A stretch of 62,244 nucleotides of DNA from Thermoanaerobaculum sp. (GTDB lineage: Bacteria; Acidobacteriota; Thermoanaerobaculia; Multivoradales; UBA5704), in the NCBI GenBank assembly GCA_021154885.1, contig JAJKHS010000097.1:1-62244 (forward strand). Reading direction: 5' to 3'. Below the pieces are notes generated by a model. The model worked only from the letters and a program-made list of their open reading frames with translations, was not told the origin of the DNA and made no database searches. How positions within the stretch are numbered: position 1 is the first letter of the stretch; each line of letters starts with the position of its first letter. The position numbers and the translations under genes were made by a program. Of the stretch, positions 27,875 through 36,478 are shown piece by piece.

Positions 27875-29800
27875 ATGACGGTAACGTACAACCGGAAACG
27901 GATCCATCCTATGCCAAGACAACATATATTGCAAGGGTCCTGTTCGGCCGTGGTGCGAACCCGTCCCGATTCCCTGTTTTTCATTGTAGCGCTCCTCGGC
28001 CTCCTCCGCCTGGCGCTGCTCGCTCCGGAGCTGATCCCGGCGGACCTGAACCTCACCTATCCGTTCGTGGGCGGCGACTCGCACGACTGGATCGCCAACG
28101 GTCTGCGCCTGGCCGGCGAGGACGTCCGCTACTCCGGCCGCCCGCCGCTGCTGCCCCTGGTCATCGCCCTGCTCTACCGCCTGTCGGCTCTCTCCTGGCT
28201 GCCGCTGTTGCTCCAGGGGCTCTTCCTGGCGACGGTCCTCGTCTTCTACCGGCGCGCGGCGCTCCTCGGTGATTCCGACAGCCGGCGCGCGGCCTGCGTG
28301 GCGGCCCTGGCGCTGCTCGTCAACTACTCGCTCGGCGACTTTTCGCTGCAGGTGATGGCGGACGTGCCCACCTCCTGCCTGCTGTTCCTCGCCGCCGTCT
28401 GCTTCCTCCGCGCCGGCGAGGTGGAGCGCGAGCGCTCCTGGCGCTGGGACCTCGCGAGCGGCCTGCTCGCCGGACTGGCCGCGCTCACCCAGTCGGCCGG
28501 GGTGCTGTGGACTCCCGTGGCCATGGCGACGGCGCTCGTCCATCGGCGGCGCGACCTGCGCTCGCCCTGGCTGTGGGTGGGGCTGATGGCGCCCGTGGCC
28601 TTTCCGGCCCTCTGGATGGCGATGCAGCCGGCGGCCCTCGCCGGCCCGGGCGGACACGCCGCCGATCAGTGGCACTTCGTGGCCCTCCACGCGGGCTCGG
28701 TGCCGTTCTATCTCTTTGCCCTCGCCTCGTTGCTCGGCATCCCCGGCGCCCTCCTGCTCGCGGCCGGCGCCGTGCTGCTCGCGGCCGGCGCGCGCCGTGC
28801 GGCCGGTGAGCCGGCGCTCTTCCTCAGCCTCGGCCTGGCCGCGGCGCTGGCGCTCTTCTTCGTCTTCCTTTACAGCTTCGACGCCAAACGGTTCCTGGCC
28901 TATGGCGTCTGGGCCGCGGGGCTCCTCCTGGCCGGGGTCCTGGCCCGCCTGCGGCGGCGGATCGCCTTCTACGCGGCCGCGGGCCTGCTGCTGGCCGTCT
29001 CGGCCCTGCCCCTCCCCACCGCAGCCGACGACGCCACCGCCGCCGGGCTCTGGCCCGCCCCGCCGGTCTATCTGGTGCAAGCGGCACGGCCCGTCCGCTA
29101 CCCTTGGGCGAGCTGGCTACGCTTCAGCGCCCCGTTTCGCGCCTGGGAGGCGCGGTCCCGGGAGAGCGCCTTCGTCCGCCGCGATCCCGCCGAGCTCGCG
29201 GCCGACCGCTCGGCGCTCTTCCTCTACACCGATTTCATGGACGGCGGCGGACGCTTCCGCACCATCACCCGCTTGAGCAGCGCGCTGCACAAGCGGGTCA
29301 AATTCGTATCGGCCTCTACCTTCGATCCCTACTGGCGGTGGATCGGCGTCTCCCCTCTCGGTCCGTTCGCCGACTACGCGCTCTACCGCGCCCGCCTGCC
29401 CGGCAGCCCCGAAACCTGGCTCCTCGCCGTCCCCGTGGACAGCCCGCTACGCTCCCGGCTGGACGCGCTCCCGGCACAGCCGAGCTGGACCGCCGACGAA
29501 GGACCCCGGCTCGCCCGGGGCCGGGAGACGGCCGCGGCCATCCAGCGCTTCGTGGCCGGCAGCGACGGCTTCGTCGCGCTGGTGCCCGTCCGCCGGCCCC
29601 TCCCCGCCCAACTCTACCTGCCGTTCCTGCTGGAGACGACGGAGCTCTACGTGGCCGAGCCGGGCCGCGGCGGCGAAACGCTGCGCGTGCTGGCCGCCGC
29701 TCCGCGCTTCGCGGAACGGCGGTTCGGGCCGGCCCTGGTGAGGAGGACCGAGTACCTGGGACGGCGGACGGCGCTGATCTCCTTTCTTCCCGTCGATTGA
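27875..29800 (+). CDS. GT39/ArnT-like polytopic membrane protein
   Basis: A roughly 641-residue membrane protein of the PMT/ArnT superfamily by topology. Eight to ten hydrophobic helices fill residues 35-390, and an early acidic segment (VGGDSHDWIANG) followed by SGRPPLLPLVIALLYRL matches the first-loop Asp and R-P-P-L-x-P pattern of lipid-linked sugar transferases. The last 250 residues are a soluble, probably periplasmic, domain. It likely moves a sugar from a polyprenyl donor, but donor and acceptor are unknown. ATG at 27911 is another possible start; no strong RBS distinguishes them. Confidence 0.65.
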   Translation: MTVTYNRKRIHPMPRQHILQGSCSAVVRTRPDSLFFIVALLGLLRLALLAPELIPADLNLTYPFVGGDSHDWIANGLRLAGEDVRYSGRPPLLPLVIALLYRLSALSWLPLLLQGLFLATVLVFYRRAALLGDSDSRRAACVAALALLVNYSLGDFSLQVMADVPTSCLLFLAAVCFLRAGEVERERSWRWDLASGLLAGLAALTQSAGVLWTPVAMATALVHRRRDLRSPWLWVGLMAPVAFPALWMAMQPAALAGPGGHAADQWHFVALHAGSVPFYLFALASLLGIPGALLLAAGAVLLAAGARRAAGEPALFLSLGLAAALALFFVFLYSFDAKRFLAYGVWAAGLLLAGVLARLRRRIAFYAAAGLLLAVSALPLPTAADDATAAGLWPAPPVYLVQAARPVRYPWASWLRFSAPFRAWEARSRESAFVRRDPAELAADRSALFLYTDFMDGGGRFRTITRLSSALHKRVKFVSASTFDPYWRWIGVSPLGPFADYALYRARLPGSPETWLLAVPVDSPLRSRLDALPAQPSWTADEGPRLARGRETAAAIQRFVAGSDGFVALVPVRRPLPAQLYLPFLLETTELYVAEPGRGGETLRVLAAAPRFAERRFGPALVRRTEYLGRRTALISFLPVD

Positions 29801-29839
29801 TCCTTCCCACAGGCCCTCGCCACCCCTGCTCAGAGGATT

Positions 29840-29853
29840 GGCGAAATTTCGCC
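29840..29853. promoter_or_regulatory. 14-bp perfect palindrome upstream of HTH-TPR gene
   Basis: GGCGAAATTTCGCC is a perfect 14-bp palindrome lying 106 bp before the start of the double HTH-TPR gene and 40 bp after the GT39-like stop. Its size and position fit a dimer-binding operator, possibly for the encoded HTH protein itself. No experimental basis. Confidence 0.4.
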
Positions 29854-29958
29854 TGGAGAACACAAAAGGAGCTGTGAATATCTTCCACCCGTGTCACACT
29901 TGGGGCCGCCAAGGCACTCACTCTATGAAAGGCTCAATAATTCTGGAGGCGGCTCTCA

Positions 29959-32334
29959 ATGGCGCGCAAGCTCACCTTCCGGCAATTGCAAGTGTTGATC
30001 CTGGCAGCCTGGCACGACCTGAGCTTCAAAGAGATCGGTGCCGAAGCCGGCATGGACCAGAAGCTGGTCTCTCATTACCTGCGCCGAGGAGAGGTCAACG
30101 GGGAGGTTTTCCAGCGGTTGCTGCGCGCCATGAAGTGCCGGCCGGCCGCGGTGCGGAGCGTCGCGGCATGCCTCGAAGCCCTGGAGGCACTGGAGAAGGC
30201 CATGGACCTGTCGGAGGAGGAGCTGAGCCTGATCGAAGAGGCGGCGCTGGAGTCTTCTCGCCTGACTCGCGAGATCCTGTCCGTTGCGGCCCGCCGATCC
30301 CGCTCCGGCCCCATGGCCACCGGGTACCCTCAGACTTCCGGCCTTTTTCTCGCCCGCCGGCGGGCCGACGAGCTCTGGAGCCGGCTGCACGGGCTGAACG
30401 CCGAGGCACGGCTCGCGGTGGTCCAGGTGGCCGAGGAGTTTCAGGTCTGGCCGCTCTGCGAGCGCGTCTGTGAGGAGTCGAGGCGAGCGGCATCGCACCA
30501 GGTTGAAGAGCTGGAGGAGGCGACCGTGCTCTCACGGCTCGCCCGGGAGATCGCGCACCGGGTCCCGGGGCCTGAGGGCTGGCGGAACCGCCTGCAAGGC
30601 TACGCCGCGGCCCATGAAGCCAATGCCCTGCGGGTCGCCGGCGAGTTGAAGGCGGCGGCCAGCGCCTTCGCGGCGGCGAAGCGGCTGTGGCAGTCCGGCG
30701 CCGATCCCGCCGGCATCCTCGACCCCGGGCGGGTGCTGGAGCTGGAGGCCTCACTGCGCCGGGATCTGCGGCGTGCGGCAAGGCTGCGGACTGGCACCGG
30801 CCGTCGATGGCTCGCACGGACCGCCCCTGCAAGGGTGAGCGTCCGAACCCGGCGCCGTGACGAAAATTCGGCTTCGGCCTCAGCACAGGAGCGGATGAGA
30901 CGAGAGCACTTGATGGCGCGCCTGTTCCGGGCGCTCTCCGGCAAGACGCAGAAGCAGTTCGGCAAGGAGACCGGAGTCCACCCCAATCTCGTCGCGCAGT
31001 ACGAGCTGGGCCAGATCCTCCCGGGTCCCGCTCGCCTGGCGCGCCTGGCCAGAGGCGCCTCCCTTACCGTGGTGGACGGCGACGAGATCCTGCGGCTGGC
31101 CGACGTGCTGCGGGGCGCGGGGAGGCTGGGACGAGAGGAGGCCGAGGACCTCGACGATCTGGGGGAGAGGCTGCGCGCCCTCATCTCGCGAAGCCGTCGG
31201 CGCCTCCTGACTTTGCCCCTCCCGGAAAGTCTTCCCAAGCCCGGCGACCGGGTGCATGCCGGGGAGCTCTGGCGGCGGCTGAAGGAGCTGGATGGCGAAA
31301 CACGACGGGTGGTGGTCCGGGTGGCGGAAGAGTTTCAGGACTGGGCGCTTTGCGAGGCCGTCTGTGAGGAGTCGACGCGAGCGGCATCGCGCAAGGTGGA
31401 GGAGGCGGCGGCGCTGGCATGGCTCGCCCGGGAGATCGCGGACCGGGTCCGCGGGCCGGAGGGCTGGCGGAGCCGCATGCGAGGCTATGCCGCGGCCCAT
31501 GAGGCCAACGTCCTGCGCGTCTCCGGCGAGCTGAGAGCCGCGGAGATCGCATTCGAGCAGGCGACGCGGCTGTGGCTCTCGGGCGCCGATCCCGCCGGTC
31601 TGCTCGACCCCGGGCGTCTGCCGGACCTGGAAGCCTCGTTGCGCCGGGATCAGCGCCGCTTCGCCGAGGCCCTGACCCTTCTCGACGCAGCCATGGCCGT
31701 GGGGCGCCGCCCGGAGCGAGTGCTGACCAACAAAGGGTTCACGCTGGAGGTGATGGGAGAGTACGAGCGCGCCGTCGAGACCCTGCTCCAGGCTGAGCCC
31801 CTGCTGGATCGGGAAGGCGAGCCCCGCCTCTGGTATCACCAGCGCTTCAACCTGGCCGTCAACCACTGCCACCTCGGTCGCTACGCCGAAGCCGTCGAGC
31901 TGGCTCGGCAAGTCCGCGCGCTGGCCACCGGTCTGGGGGATGCGACGTTCTTGATCCGGGTGACCTGGCTGGAGGGGCGCATCGCGGCCGGATTGGGCCG
32001 GCCCGAGGAGGCCCTGAGGCTCCTGGAGGAGGCGCGGCGGAGGTTCGCCGCGGAAAAGATGTCCTATGACGTTGCCCTGGCCCTGCTGGAGGAGGCGGTC
32101 CTGCTCCTTGCCGCGGGCCGGACGGCGGAGGTCAAGGCGCTGGCCCGGGAGCTGACCCAGGTGCTCGAGTCCAAGGGGGTCCACCGGGAAGCCCTGGCCG
32201 CCCTGCGACTCTTTCAGGAGGCCGTCGAGCGCGAAGAGGCCACGGCCGAGCTGGCGCGCGGAGTCCTGCGCTACCTCTTCCGGGCTCGCCACGACCAGGG
32301 CCTACGGTTTGAGCCGTCCACGCGACAGACGTAA
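29959..32334 (+). CDS. Double HTH - TPR regulator with internal duplication
   Basis: A 791-residue protein made of two related halves. Half A (1-275) has an HTH (LSFKEIGAEAGMDQKLVSHYLR) and a helical module (LWSRLHGLNAEARLAVVQVAEEFQVW; HEANALRVAGELKAAASAF). Half B begins with a second HTH near 317-370 (KTQKQFGKETGVHPNLVAQYELG), repeats the helical module and then continues into TPR repeats (ALLDAAM...LTNKGFTLEVMGEYERAVETLLQAE) to the end. The halves are alike even at nucleotide level. A paralogue with one HTH is encoded at 42715-44187. It is probably a DNA-binding regulator whose TPR part senses a ligand or partner; the ligand is unknown. Confidence 0.75.
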   Translation: MARKLTFRQLQVLILAAWHDLSFKEIGAEAGMDQKLVSHYLRRGEVNGEVFQRLLRAMKCRPAAVRSVAACLEALEALEKAMDLSEEELSLIEEAALESSRLTREILSVAARRSRSGPMATGYPQTSGLFLARRRADELWSRLHGLNAEARLAVVQVAEEFQVWPLCERVCEESRRAASHQVEELEEATVLSRLAREIAHRVPGPEGWRNRLQGYAAAHEANALRVAGELKAAASAFAAAKRLWQSGADPAGILDPGRVLELEASLRRDLRRAARLRTGTGRRWLARTAPARVSVRTRRRDENSASASAQERMRREHLMARLFRALSGKTQKQFGKETGVHPNLVAQYELGQILPGPARLARLARGASLTVVDGDEILRLADVLRGAGRLGREEAEDLDDLGERLRALISRSRRRLLTLPLPESLPKPGDRVHAGELWRRLKELDGETRRVVVRVAEEFQDWALCEAVCEESTRAASRKVEEAAALAWLAREIADRVRGPEGWRSRMRGYAAAHEANVLRVSGELRAAEIAFEQATRLWLSGADPAGLLDPGRLPDLEASLRRDQRRFAEALTLLDAAMAVGRRPERVLTNKGFTLEVMGEYERAVETLLQAEPLLDREGEPRLWYHQRFNLAVNHCHLGRYAEAVELARQVRALATGLGDATFLIRVTWLEGRIAAGLGRPEEALRLLEEARRRFAAEKMSYDVALALLEEAVLLLAAGRTAEVKALARELTQVLESKGVHREALAALRLFQEAVEREEATAELARGVLRYLFRARHDQGLRFEPSTRQT

Positions 32335-32345
32335 GCTCGCTGTGC

Positions 32346-33272
32346 TCAGAGGCACAGCAGCGCCACTCCCGCCACCGCCACCAGGGCCCCCGCCACCCCT
32401 CCGATCCCCACCCGCTCCCGGCGCAGCAGGACGACCAGAGGGATGAGGAGGACCGGAGTGAGCGCCATGAGGCTGGCGGCCACTCCCGACACGGTGCGGT
32501 GGACGGCGTAGAGCGAGAGCGAGACGCCGAGGCAGGGGCCGAAGAAGGCGCCCACGGCGGCGAAAGAGAGGGCCCGGCCGTCGCGCAGCGCCGGCCCCAC
32601 CCGCGGCCACCAGCGGAAGACGAGGAAGAGGAGGGCGTAACCGGCGATCCCCGCCACCACCCGCACCTGGGTGGCGGCCACGGCGTCGTAGCCGCCCATG
32701 CCCAGCTTGCTCAGCACCAGCCCGCCGGCCTGGCCCAGCGCGCCGCAGAAGCCGAAGAAGACTCCGGCGGGCGAGGCGCGGCGGGCCGCGGCGCCCTCGC
32801 CGGCCTCACCCGGCACACCTGGCGAACCCGGCCGCTTGCGCTCCAGCACGGCCCAGGCGATGCCCGTGACGGTGAGGACCATGCCCACCAGGTCGCGCCC
32901 GGTCAGGGTCTCCCCCAGCAGCAGCCAGCCGATGATCGCGGTCAGCGGCGGCGCCAGCGACATCATCAGCATGGACAGCCGCGGGCCGATCGCCAGGAAG
33001 GCCCGGAACAGGCAGAAGTCGCCGAAGACGAAGCCGACGAGCCCGGACACGGCGAGCCAGGCCCAGGCCCGGGGCGAGGCGTCCACGGGCAGCGGCAGCC
33101 CGCGTAGCGCCCAGGCCAGCAGGGAGAGGAAGAGGAAGGCGAGGACCAGCCGGATCAGGTTGAGGGTGAGCGGTCCCAGCCGCCGGGCGGCGGCGTCGAA
33201 GGCCAGGGCGGAGAACGACCAGCAGGTCGCAGCGCCGAGGGCCGCCAGTTGGCCGGCGTGGGCGGGGCTCAC
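32346..33272 (-). CDS. EamA/DMT-family transporter
   Basis: A 308-residue inner-membrane protein with ten predicted helices in two EamA repeats ([28 protein letters not shown] and [19 protein letters not shown]). [17 protein letters not shown] and [17 protein letters not shown] are the matching fourth-helix motifs. It should export or import a small metabolite by drug/metabolite-transporter mechanism; substrate unknown. The GTG at 33272 overlaps the stop of the upstream hydrolase gene by GTGA, so they form a two-gene unit. Confidence 0.85.
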   Translation of the reverse strand: MSPAHAGQLAALGAATCWSFSALAFDAAARRLGPLTLNLIRLVLAFLFLSLLAWALRGLPLPVDASPRAWAWLAVSGLVGFVFGDFCLFRAFLAIGPRLSMLMMSLAPPLTAIIGWLLLGETLTGRDLVGMVLTVTGIAWAVLERKRPGSPGVPGEAGEGAAARRASPAGVFFGFCGALGQAGGLVLSKLGMGGYDAVAATQVRVVAGIAGYALLFLVFRWWPRVGPALRDGRALSFAAVGAFFGPCLGVSLSLYAVHRTVSGVAASLMALTPVLLIPLVVLLRRERVGIGGVAGALVAVAGVALLCL

Positions 33273-33886
33273 AGGGTCTCGACGAACCGCAGCACCGCCG
33301 CCACCGCCGCGGCGAGGTTCTGGGCCTCCGTCCGTCCCGACGAGACCCGGGGCTTGAAGGAGTGGTCGCCATCCTCGAGCCATTCGATGCGGATGGCCGG
33401 CGACAGGCCGTAGCCGGCGACCTCGTCCCGCGAGCCCAGGGCGTCGCGGGTGCCCTGCACGAAGAGCGCGGGGGTGCGCAGGTCCTGCAGGTGCTTCGTC
33501 CGCAGGCGGTCCGGCTGTCCCGGAGGGTGGAACGGATAGCCCAGGCAGACCAGGCCGCGCGCGCCGGCCTCGTCCGCCACCAGGCTGGCCATGCGGCCGC
33601 CCAGCGACTTGCCGCCGATCACCAGTTGCTCGCCGCCACCGAGGGCGGCGATCGCCTCCAGCCATGCCTCGCGCAGCACCGGCTCGCGGTCCGGTGGCCG
33701 CTTCTCGCCGCTCTCCCGCCGGCGGCGCATGTAGGGGAGCTCGAAGCGCACCACCCGCAGCCCGCCCTCCGCCAGCCCGGCGGCGACGACCTCCATGAAC
33801 GGCGAATCCATGGGCGCTCCGGCGCCATGGGCGAGGACGATCGTGGGGCCCTTCGGCCCGTCGAGGAGGAAGTGCGGTTTGGACAT
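33269..33886 (-). CDS. Small alpha/beta hydrolase (KANL3/Tex30 dienelactone-hydrolase-like)
   Basis: A 205-residue protein of the KANL3/Tex30-type alpha/beta-hydrolase group. It has [15 protein letters not shown] (oxyanion region), the nucleophile elbow [11 protein letters not shown], Asp in [10 protein letters not shown] and His in DGDHSFKPR, so the triad is complete. No signal peptide. Substrate unknown. Start ATG at 33886. Its stop overlaps the start of the DMT transporter. Confidence 0.8.
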   Translation of the reverse strand: MSKPHFLLDGPKGPTIVLAHGAGAPMDSPFMEVVAAGLAEGGLRVVRFELPYMRRRRESGEKRPPDREPVLREAWLEAIAALGGGEQLVIGGKSLGGRMASLVADEAGARGLVCLGYPFHPPGQPDRLRTKHLQDLRTPALFVQGTRDALGSRDEVAGYGLSPAIRIEWLEDGDHSFKPRVSSGRTEAQNLAAAVAAVLRFVETL

Positions 33887-33977
33887 GAGTGGGATTCTAT
33901 GCGAGGCGCGGGCCTTTGCAGGTCCTTTGGAAATAACCCGTTGACACGCCGCGAACCGGCGGTTTAGCCTCTGACCC

Positions 33978-35579
33978 TTGATCCCGAGCCCGCGGCAGTT
34001 GGAGGAGATCGCACAGCTTCGCGAGGGAAGCCTCCCCGAGGTACCCTTCGCGCCGCTGCTGCTCGCCTTGGCGTTGCAGCGCCGCACGCTGGTGCTGGAG
34101 GTGCGCCGGCGGCAGGTGTGGAAGCGCATCCTGCTGGAGGACGGCGTACCGGTGGACTGCCGGTCCAACCTGGCGCACGAGACCCTGGGCCGCTACATGG
34201 TGCTGGAGGGCCGGCTCTCGGAGGAGGAGTTCACCGCCTCGCTGTCGAAGTCCGCGGCCCGCGGCGTCCCCCTGGGCGAGGTGCTGCTGGAGCACGGGCT
34301 GGTCACGGCCGTGGACCTCTTCCGCATCCTGCAGCAGAACCTGGCCAAGAAGCTCCTCGACCTCTTCACCTGGAACGAGGGGGAGTTCCGCTGGCTCGAA
34401 GAGCCGCCGAGCTCCGAGTCGTCGCTCAAGGTGAAGGTGCCGCAGCTCATCCTCACCGGCGTCACCAAGTTCGCCCCCCAGGAGGAGGTGGACATGTCGG
34501 TGGGGCCGCTGGTGGGCAAGCGGCTGGTGCTTCATCCCCGGCCCCCCTTCCCCCTGGAAGACCTCCGCCTCCATCCGCGGCAGGCGCAGCTCGCCGAGGC
34601 CCTGCGGCCGGGGCGGCGGATGGGCGAGCTGGCCGAGGCGACCGGGCTGCCGGTGGACGAGATCACCCGCCTCCTCTACGCCCTTTCCATCCTCGGCGTC
34701 GTCGTCGCGGCGGACACCGTGCCGAAGGAGCTGATCGGCACCGCCCCGCCGCTGCGCCCCGCGGCGCCGGCCACGGGCGCCATCCCGCTGCCGGCTGCGG
34801 CAGCAGATCGGACCGATCGGACGGATCGGACCGATCGGACGGATAAAATGGCACCGCCGGTCGTGCCGCCTCAGGACCTGGAACGCCGGCGCAACGAGAT
34901 CATGCAGGCTTATCTCTCGTATCGCCGGCAGGACGCTTTTGACCTGCTGGGCGTGCCGGAGGAGGCGAGCGCCGAAGGGATCGACGAGCGGTTCCTCGCC
35001 TTCTGCCGCCGCTTCGCGCCCTGGACCCTCGACCCCCCGGAGCTGGCGGCCATGGCGGAGCGGGCGCGGGACCTCTTCCTGGCCGGCGCCCGGGCCTACG
35101 GCGAGCTCACCGACCGCGAGCAGCGCAGCACCCTTCTCTTCCGCCGCAAGACGCTGCGCGACGAGCGGGCGAAGAAGCCGGCGGCTAGCTTCGCCATCAA
35201 GACCGACCTGCTGGACTCCGAGGCCCAATACAAGAAGGGCAAGGCGCTGCTGGAAGCCGGCAAGCCCCGCGACGCCCTGGTGCTCCTCGAGTTCGCCGCC
35301 GACTGCGACCCGCAGAACGGCGTCTACGCCGCCGAGACGGCCTGGTGCCGCTTCCTCGTCTCCAGCGCCCACTCCGGCCGCTCGCTGCGCGAGCTGGCCG
35401 AGGCGTTGCGGCGCGACCCCAACTGCGGCCTCGCCGCCTACTACGCCGGCGAGATCCACCGCCAGCTCGGGCAGGTCGAAGAGGCCGAGCCCCACCTGCG
35501 GCGGGCTCTCAAGCTGATGAGCCCCGACCGCCGCCCCATCGACGCCCTGAAGGCCCTCGCGGGCGAGCGCAAACGGTAG
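33978..35579 (+). CDS. DUF4388 (PATAN) - J-like - TPR protein
   Basis: A 533-residue cytoplasmic protein. Residues 1-150 match DUF4388/PATAN (REGSLPEVPFAPLLLAL, GRYMVLEGRLSEEEF, KKLLDLFTWNEGEFRW), found in gliding-motility and signalling proteins. Residues 215-240 look like a small winged-helix. After a linker with a DRT repeat encoded by a 9-bp array, residues 320-385 resemble a J-domain (YRRQDAFDLLGVPEEASAEGI) lacking the HPD motif. The last 120 residues are TPR-like (YKKGKALLEAGKPRDALVLLE). An adaptor role is inferred. The start is a TTG at 33978, the first reasonable start before the conserved region. Confidence 0.75.
   Translation: MIPSPRQLEEIAQLREGSLPEVPFAPLLLALALQRRTLVLEVRRRQVWKRILLEDGVPVDCRSNLAHETLGRYMVLEGRLSEEEFTASLSKSAARGVPLGEVLLEHGLVTAVDLFRILQQNLAKKLLDLFTWNEGEFRWLEEPPSSESSLKVKVPQLILTGVTKFAPQEEVDMSVGPLVGKRLVLHPRPPFPLEDLRLHPRQAQLAEALRPGRRMGELAEATGLPVDEITRLLYALSILGVVVAADTVPKELIGTAPPLRPAAPATGAIPLPAAAADRTDRTDRTDRTDKMAPPVVPPQDLERRRNEIMQAYLSYRRQDAFDLLGVPEEASAEGIDERFLAFCRRFAPWTLDPPELAAMAERARDLFLAGARAYGELTDREQRSTLLFRRKTLRDERAKKPAASFAIKTDLLDSEAQYKKGKALLEAGKPRDALVLLEFAADCDPQNGVYAAETAWCRFLVSSAHSGRSLRELAEALRRDPNCGLAAYYAGEIHRQLGQVEEAEPHLRRALKLMSPDRRPIDALKALAGERKR
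34806..34841. repeat. Four 9-bp units (GATCGGACS) inside coding sequence
   Basis: Units GATCGGACC and GATCGGACG alternate four times from 34806 to 34841 and code for Asp-Arg-Thr repeated four times in the linker of the DUF4388 protein. Each unit contains the palindrome CGATCG or GGATCG, so the array can fold back on itself. Confidence 0.85.
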
Positions 35580-35749
35580 GGCGCAATGAATTGCGCCCTA
35601 CTCTCCCTTGTCCCGCCTCGGCGGCGGCCCGGCACCACCTAGAGCAAAGAGGGCCGCTGTGCTAGCATTTGCGCCCGACGATAACGCAGGCCCGGCCGGA
35701 ACCCCGGCGCAGACCCATGGGCCGTTATTCTGTGCAACGAGGAGGGGAC

Positions 35750-36217
35750 GTGAAACAAGGTGAAGTCCTGATGAAAGAGAGGGAGCGCAAGAAGCTCTCC
35801 ATTGAACAGATGGCCGAGAAGCTGGGCGTCTCCCCCGAGAGATATGGCGACATCGAGGCCGGAAACTCGCCGGCCGAGCGCTGGGGGCCGAGAATCCGCG
35901 ACTTGGCGGTGGCGCTCAACGTGCCGACCAGCCGCATGTTCGCGACCTCGGGCAAGTCCGCGGACACCCGCCCCGGCCAGGCCGCGGAGCTGATCCGCAA
36001 GCACCGCGAGACCCGCCAGCTCTCGCCCGAGCAGGTGGGCGAGAAGCTCGGGATCACGGCCGAGGAATACACGGAGATCGAGTCCGGCAGCTCGGAGATC
36101 GAAGAGTATGGACCGTTGTTCCTGCGCTTCGCCGAGGCGATCGAGCAGCCGGTGTTCAACCTGTTCCACCCCTTCGGCCTGCCGTTCGAGAAGCTCACTT
36201 TGGACGATTACAGGTAA
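35750..36217 (+). CDS. Tandem XRE-family HTH protein
   Basis: A 155-residue protein holding two Cro/C1-type HTH domains. The first is LSIEQMAEKLGVSPERYGDIEAG and the second LSPEQVGEKLGITAEEYTEIESG, about 75 residues apart, each followed by a similar phrase (ERWGPRIRDLAVALNVP; EEYGPLFLRFAEAIEQP). It is thus an internal duplication of one 75-residue unit. Probably a transcription regulator binding paired half-sites as a monomer, or a partner for other proteins. GTG at 35750 follows GGAGGGG; ATG at 35771 is an alternative. Confidence 0.75.
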   Translation: MKQGEVLMKERERKKLSIEQMAEKLGVSPERYGDIEAGNSPAERWGPRIRDLAVALNVPTSRMFATSGKSADTRPGQAAELIRKHRETRQLSPEQVGEKLGITAEEYTEIESGSSEIEEYGPLFLRFAEAIEQPVFNLFHPFGLPFEKLTLDDYR

Positions 36218-36235
36218 GGACGCCAGTAGGGCGCC

Positions 36236-36437
36236 CCTTCGGGGCGGGCCCTCACCCCTGCCCCTCTCCCGCCCCCTCGCCACCCCCCTCCCCGGGAGAG
36301 GGGACCCGGCTGAAGGGTTCTTGCCTCTCTCCCTCTTCTCCTGGTGTGGAGGGTGGGCGGGGGCGGGAGAAGAGGGCCGGGGTGATGAGGGTCTTGGGGC
36401 GAGGGGGAGTGAGGGCCGGGGTGATGAGGGCCTCCGG
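36236..36437. repeat. Imperfect long inverted repeat (CCCTCACCCC type)
   Basis: The left part (CCCTCACCCCTGCCCCTCTC...) and the right part (GGGAGAAGAGGGCCGGGG...GATGAGGG) are imperfect inverted copies around a pyrimidine-rich middle. GGCCGGGGTGATGAGGG appears twice, at about 36388 and 36416. This fills the space between the XRE gene and the VPS10-like gene; no ORF is supported in it. Confidence 0.6.
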
Positions 36438-36478
36438 TGTGGTAGAAAGCGGAGAATCTCGAGGGGGGATCTTCGCCG

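Noticed and set aside
34806-34841. DRT repeat as a functional protein motif
   Set aside because: The array is a simple nucleotide repeat in a linker; its amino-acid pattern follows from the 9-bp unit and gives no sign of function.
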